From assembly GCA_019424245.1 (NCBI GenBank), contig JAHYZV010000003.1:124001-188000 (forward strand): 64,000 bases of DNA, given 5' to 3'. This DNA comes from Clostridiales bacterium (GTDB taxonomy: Bacteria > Bacillota > Clostridia > Lachnospirales > Lachnospiraceae). The position numbers and the translations under genes are program-made. Below, one piece after another: positions 61,652 through 64,000 of this stretch. Numbering within the stretch: position 1 is the stretch's first letter; every line of letters starts with the position of its first letter. Under the pieces are notes generated by a model. That model saw nothing but the letters and a program-made list of their open reading frames with translations. It was not told where the DNA came from and ran no database searches.

Positions 61652-62203
61652 ATGGAAAATATTAAAGATATTGAAGGAAGAATGCAGAAGTCAGTTGACA
61701 ACTTAAAGGAAGAATATGTAACAATAAGAGCCGGAAGAGCTAACCCACATATTCTTGACAGATTAAGAGTTGATTATTATGGAACACCTACACCAATCCA
61801 GCAGGTTGCCAATGTTTCTGTACCAGAAGCAAGAATGATTCAGATTCAGCCTTGGGAAGCAAGCCTTATTAAGGATATTGAGAAAGCAATTCTTGTATCA
61901 GATTTAGGACTTACACCTAACAATGATGGTAAGACAATCAGACTTGTGTTCCCTGAATTAACAGAAGACAGAAGAAAAGAACTTGCTAAGGATATCAAGA
62001 AGAAGGGTGATAATGCCAAGGTTGCTATCCGTAATATCAGAAGAGATGCCAACGATGCAATAAAGAAGGAGAACAAGGCAGGAGATATCTCTGATGATGA
62101 AGCTAAGAATTCAGAGGATGAAATTCAGAAGATTACTGATAAGTATATTGCTATGATTGATAGTGCTATAGATGATAAGACAAAAGAGATACTTACAGTT
62201 TAA
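61652..62203 (+). CDS. frr: Ribosome recycling factor
   Basis: RRF splits post-termination ribosomes with EF-G. The 183-residue protein has IRAGRANPHILDRLRVDYYG, PTPIQQVANVSVPEARMI and a three-helix bundle (AKDIKKKGDNAKVAIRNIRR). ATG 61652 with GGAGG is chosen over an upstream in-frame start at 61622. Confidence 0.97.
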   Translation: MENIKDIEGRMQKSVDNLKEEYVTIRAGRANPHILDRLRVDYYGTPTPIQQVANVSVPEARMIQIQPWEASLIKDIEKAILVSDLGLTPNNDGKTIRLVFPELTEDRRKELAKDIKKKGDNAKVAIRNIRRDANDAIKKENKAGDISDDEAKNSEDEIQKITDKYIAMIDSAIDDKTKEILTV

Positions 62204-62214
62204 GAAAATGTCAG

Positions 62215-62244
62215 GGCTGTTGGATATTTTACAACAGCCTTTTT
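62215..62244 (+). terminator. Rho-independent terminator after frr
   Basis: GGCTGTTG (62215-62222) pairs perfectly with CAACAGCC (62232-62239) around a 9-nt loop, with T5 after it. uppS starts 34 bases on, so it may be partial. Confidence 0.8.
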
Positions 62245-62277
62245 GTAATTGAATGAATTGCGAGAGGAATCATAGAT

Positions 62278-63012
62278 ATGGATACATTTAACGAGAGTCT
62301 TGGATTAAAGATTCCGGGGCATGTTGCCGTTATTCTTGATGGTAATGGAAGATGGGCTAAGAAAAGACATCTCCCAAGAACAATGGGACATGTGCAGGGA
62401 AGCAAAGTTGTTGAAGATATGCTTTATGTCGTAGATGAGCTTGGTGTAAAGTATTTTACTGTATATGCTTTTTCAACAGAGAACTGGAAACGTTCAACAG
62501 AAGAAGTAAGTACTCTTATGGGAATCTTAAGAACTTATCTTAAGGATTGTGTTAAGAAATCCATGAAGAATAATGTGCGATGCAGGGTTATTGGAAGAAA
62601 AGATGAACTCAGCCAGGATATTATAGACAGTATCAATAATCTTGAAGAGAAAACCAAGAATAATACAGGGCTTAATTTTACTATAGCCATTAATTATGGT
62701 GGAAGAGATGAGATAACACGAGCGGTAAGAAAGATTGCCGGCAAGGTATCAGAAGGAAGTCTTAAGCCTGAAGATATAGATGAAGATACAATAAGTAATA
62801 ATCTTGATACTTGGGAATTGCCAGATCCAGATTTACTTATAAGAACAAGCGGTGAGCAGAGATTATCTAATTATCTGTGCTGGCAGCTTGCTTATACAGA
62901 ATTTTATTTCACAGATATTTATTGGCCTGATTTTGACAGGGAAGAACTTATTAAAGCATTTGAGAAATATAATAAGACGGAAAGAAGATTCGGCGGAGTT
63001 AAGGAGGAGTAG
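62278..63012 (+). CDS. uppS: Isoprenyl transferase (undecaprenyl diphosphate synthase)
   Basis: UppS makes the undecaprenyl diphosphate lipid carrier used for peptidoglycan and surface glycans. The 244-residue protein has the catalytic Asp21 (AVILDGNGRWAKKR), the FSTENWKRS motif, INYGGRDEI and RTSGEQRLSNYLCWQLAYTE. All conserved. It is followed by cdsA in the usual order. Confidence 0.97.
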   Translation: MDTFNESLGLKIPGHVAVILDGNGRWAKKRHLPRTMGHVQGSKVVEDMLYVVDELGVKYFTVYAFSTENWKRSTEEVSTLMGILRTYLKDCVKKSMKNNVRCRVIGRKDELSQDIIDSINNLEEKTKNNTGLNFTIAINYGGRDEITRAVRKIAGKVSEGSLKPEDIDEDTISNNLDTWELPDPDLLIRTSGEQRLSNYLCWQLAYTEFYFTDIYWPDFDREELIKAFEKYNKTERRFGGVKEE

Positions 63013-63015
63013 ATT

Positions 63016-63831
63016 ATGCGTACAAGAATTATGAGCGGAGCTGTGCTCATAGTCATACTTTTCACATGCCTGTATTTTGGAGGCTGGGTTACATTTGGGT
63101 TCAGTCTGTTTATTTCACTTGTTGGAATGTATGAGCTTATTAAAGTTAAGAAGCTTGAGAAGACAGGACTGGCAGTTGTAGGATATATAGCGGCAATTAC
63201 TTATTATTTTATTCTTTTGCTTAATGATCCGGCATATATTTTACTGCTTCTTGTAGCTTCATGCATACTTATGATGTCAGTTTATGTATTTACATTTCCA
63301 AAATATAAGACAGAAGATGTTATGTGGGTATTCTTCAGTATAGTGTATGTTGCTGTAACACTTTCTTATATCTATCAGGTAAGAATGCTGCAGGACGGAA
63401 TATATATCGTATGGCTTATATTCGTGTCTTCATGGGGCAATGATACATGTGCATATTTCACAGGTGTATTTCTTGGAAAGCATAAGATGACTCCAAAGCT
63501 TTCACCTAAGAAGACTTACGAGGGCGCAATAGGTGGAGTTGTCGGTGCGACACTTCTTGGCTTTGGATATGGATTTGCCATAAGCTCTAAGATGTCAGAT
63601 GTACTTGTACATCCTGTATATACATTTGCAATAGCCAGCTTCATAGGTGCATTCCTGTCTATATTCGGAGACTTGGCTGCATCTGCTATTAAGAGAAATC
63701 ATGATGTGAAAGACTATGGAAAGTTAATACCGGGACATGGTGGAATTATGGACAGATTCGACAGTGCAATATTCACGGCACCTGTTGTTTACTGGGCAAT
63801 AGAGGTTATTAACAAAGTCTTTGGAGGTTGA
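63016..63831 (+). CDS. cdsA: Phosphatidate cytidylyltransferase
   Basis: CdsA makes CDP-diacylglycerol for phospholipids. The 271-residue protein has about eight membrane helices and the family signature near the C-terminus (SAIKRNHDVKDYGKLIPGHG, GIMDRFDSAIFTAP). AAGGAGGAG lies before ATG 63016, within the end of uppS. It ends 2 bases before dxr. Confidence 0.96.
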   Translation: MRTRIMSGAVLIVILFTCLYFGGWVTFGFSLFISLVGMYELIKVKKLEKTGLAVVGYIAAITYYFILLLNDPAYILLLLVASCILMMSVYVFTFPKYKTEDVMWVFFSIVYVAVTLSYIYQVRMLQDGIYIVWLIFVSSWGNDTCAYFTGVFLGKHKMTPKLSPKKTYEGAIGGVVGATLLGFGYGFAISSKMSDVLVHPVYTFAIASFIGAFLSIFGDLAASAIKRNHDVKDYGKLIPGHGGIMDRFDSAIFTAPVVYWAIEVINKVFGG

Positions 63832-63833
63832 TA

Positions 63834-64000
63834 ATGAAGAACGTTTCGATACTTGGTTCAACTGGTTCAATTGGAACACAGACATTAGATGTTATTAGAA
63901 GAAATGCTGATATTAACGTAGTTGCACTTGCAGCGGGCACAAGGGTTGCTGACCTTGCAGAACAGGTCCGTGAATTCAAGCCACAGCTTGTATGTATAGG
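63834..64000 (+). CDS. dxr: 1-deoxy-D-xylulose 5-phosphate reductoisomerase (3' end outside window)
   Basis: Dxr starts the committed step of the MEP isoprenoid pathway, which feeds uppS. The first 55 codons show the NADPH-binding start (MKNVSILGSTGSIGTQTLDV, then IRR and a second Rossmann strand VVALAAGT). RBS GGAGGT is placed before ATG 63834. The gene runs past the right end of the window. Confidence 0.93.
   Translation, partial: MKNVSILGSTGSIGTQTLDVIRRNADINVVALAAGTRVADLAEQVREFKPQLVCI

Noticed and set aside
1..64000. CRISPR arrays, tRNA/rRNA genes, insertion sequences, prophage genes
   Set aside because: I saw no regularly spaced direct repeats, no cloverleaf or ribosomal RNA sequence, and no transposase or phage structural genes other than the Rpn-family nuclease-like genes.

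Overview
The window looks like the chromosome of a low-GC, motile, Gram-positive anaerobe of the Lachnospiraceae (Clostridia). The basis is AT-rich sequence, AGA/ATA-rich codon use, strong GGAGG ribosome binding sites, some TTG/GTG starts, a fla/che gene order close to that of Bacillus subtilis but with FliY, CheC and CheD, and Rpn-type nuclease-like genes. A Lachnospira/Eubacterium eligens-like organism is plausible, but the genus is an inference. Every protein-coding gene I accept is on the + strand. I see no rRNA, tRNA, CRISPR array or insertion sequence.

Layout. 1-1250: 3' part of an Rpn-family (PD-(D/E)XK) gene, a terminator, and an unusual non-coding stretch with repeated CTATA-core motifs. 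1251-2651: a lone O-antigen-ligase-like membrane protein. 2774-16838: a type IV pilus/type II secretion-like operon: pilC, major pilin, prepilin peptidase, a PilM-PilN fusion, PilO, four minor pseudopilins (I-, K-, H- and J-like) and a 1235-residue exported protein. It starts at a good sigma-A promoter and ends at a strong terminator. No assembly or retraction ATPase is encoded here. 16891-17539: a decayed second Rpn-family gene behind a near-consensus promoter and a 15-bp palindrome. 17609-23393: yifB(comM)-dprA-topA-codY, ending in a terminator.

23456-57922: a fla/che operon of about 34 kb in this order: flgB flgC fliE fliF fliG fliH fliI fliJ motE fliK flgD, a TIGR02530-like gene, flgE flbD(swrD) motA motB fliL fliM fliY cheY fliO fliP fliQ fliR flhB flhA flhF flhG, a PilZ gene, cheB cheA cheW cheC cheD, a small membrane gene, sigD, fapA, a small unknown gene, a SwrB-like gene and an MltG-N-terminus-like gene. 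The products make the basal body, export gate, stator, switch, hook and the core chemotaxis relay, and end with the sigma factor expected to drive late flagellar genes. Flagellin, FliD, FlgK/L, FliS, FlgM and CheR are not in the window. Several stem-loops lie inside the operon, including a 15-bp perfect stem after flgE and a 10-bp stem just before sigD; these could set expression steps along it.

57932-64000: translation and envelope housekeeping genes: rpsB, tsf, a bactofilin inserted before pyrH, frr, uppS, cdsA and the start of dxr. The order dprA-topA-...-codY-fla/che-sigD-swrB-rpsB-tsf-pyrH-frr-uppS-cdsA-dxr is the ancestral Firmicutes order known from B. subtilis. It lacks trmFO, xerC and hslVU and carries insertions (motAB, PilZ, fapA, bactofilin).

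The least ordinary parts are the pilus operon, with its fused PilM-PilN, large K-like pseudopilin and giant exported protein next to comM-dprA, and the motif-rich spacer at 951-1147.
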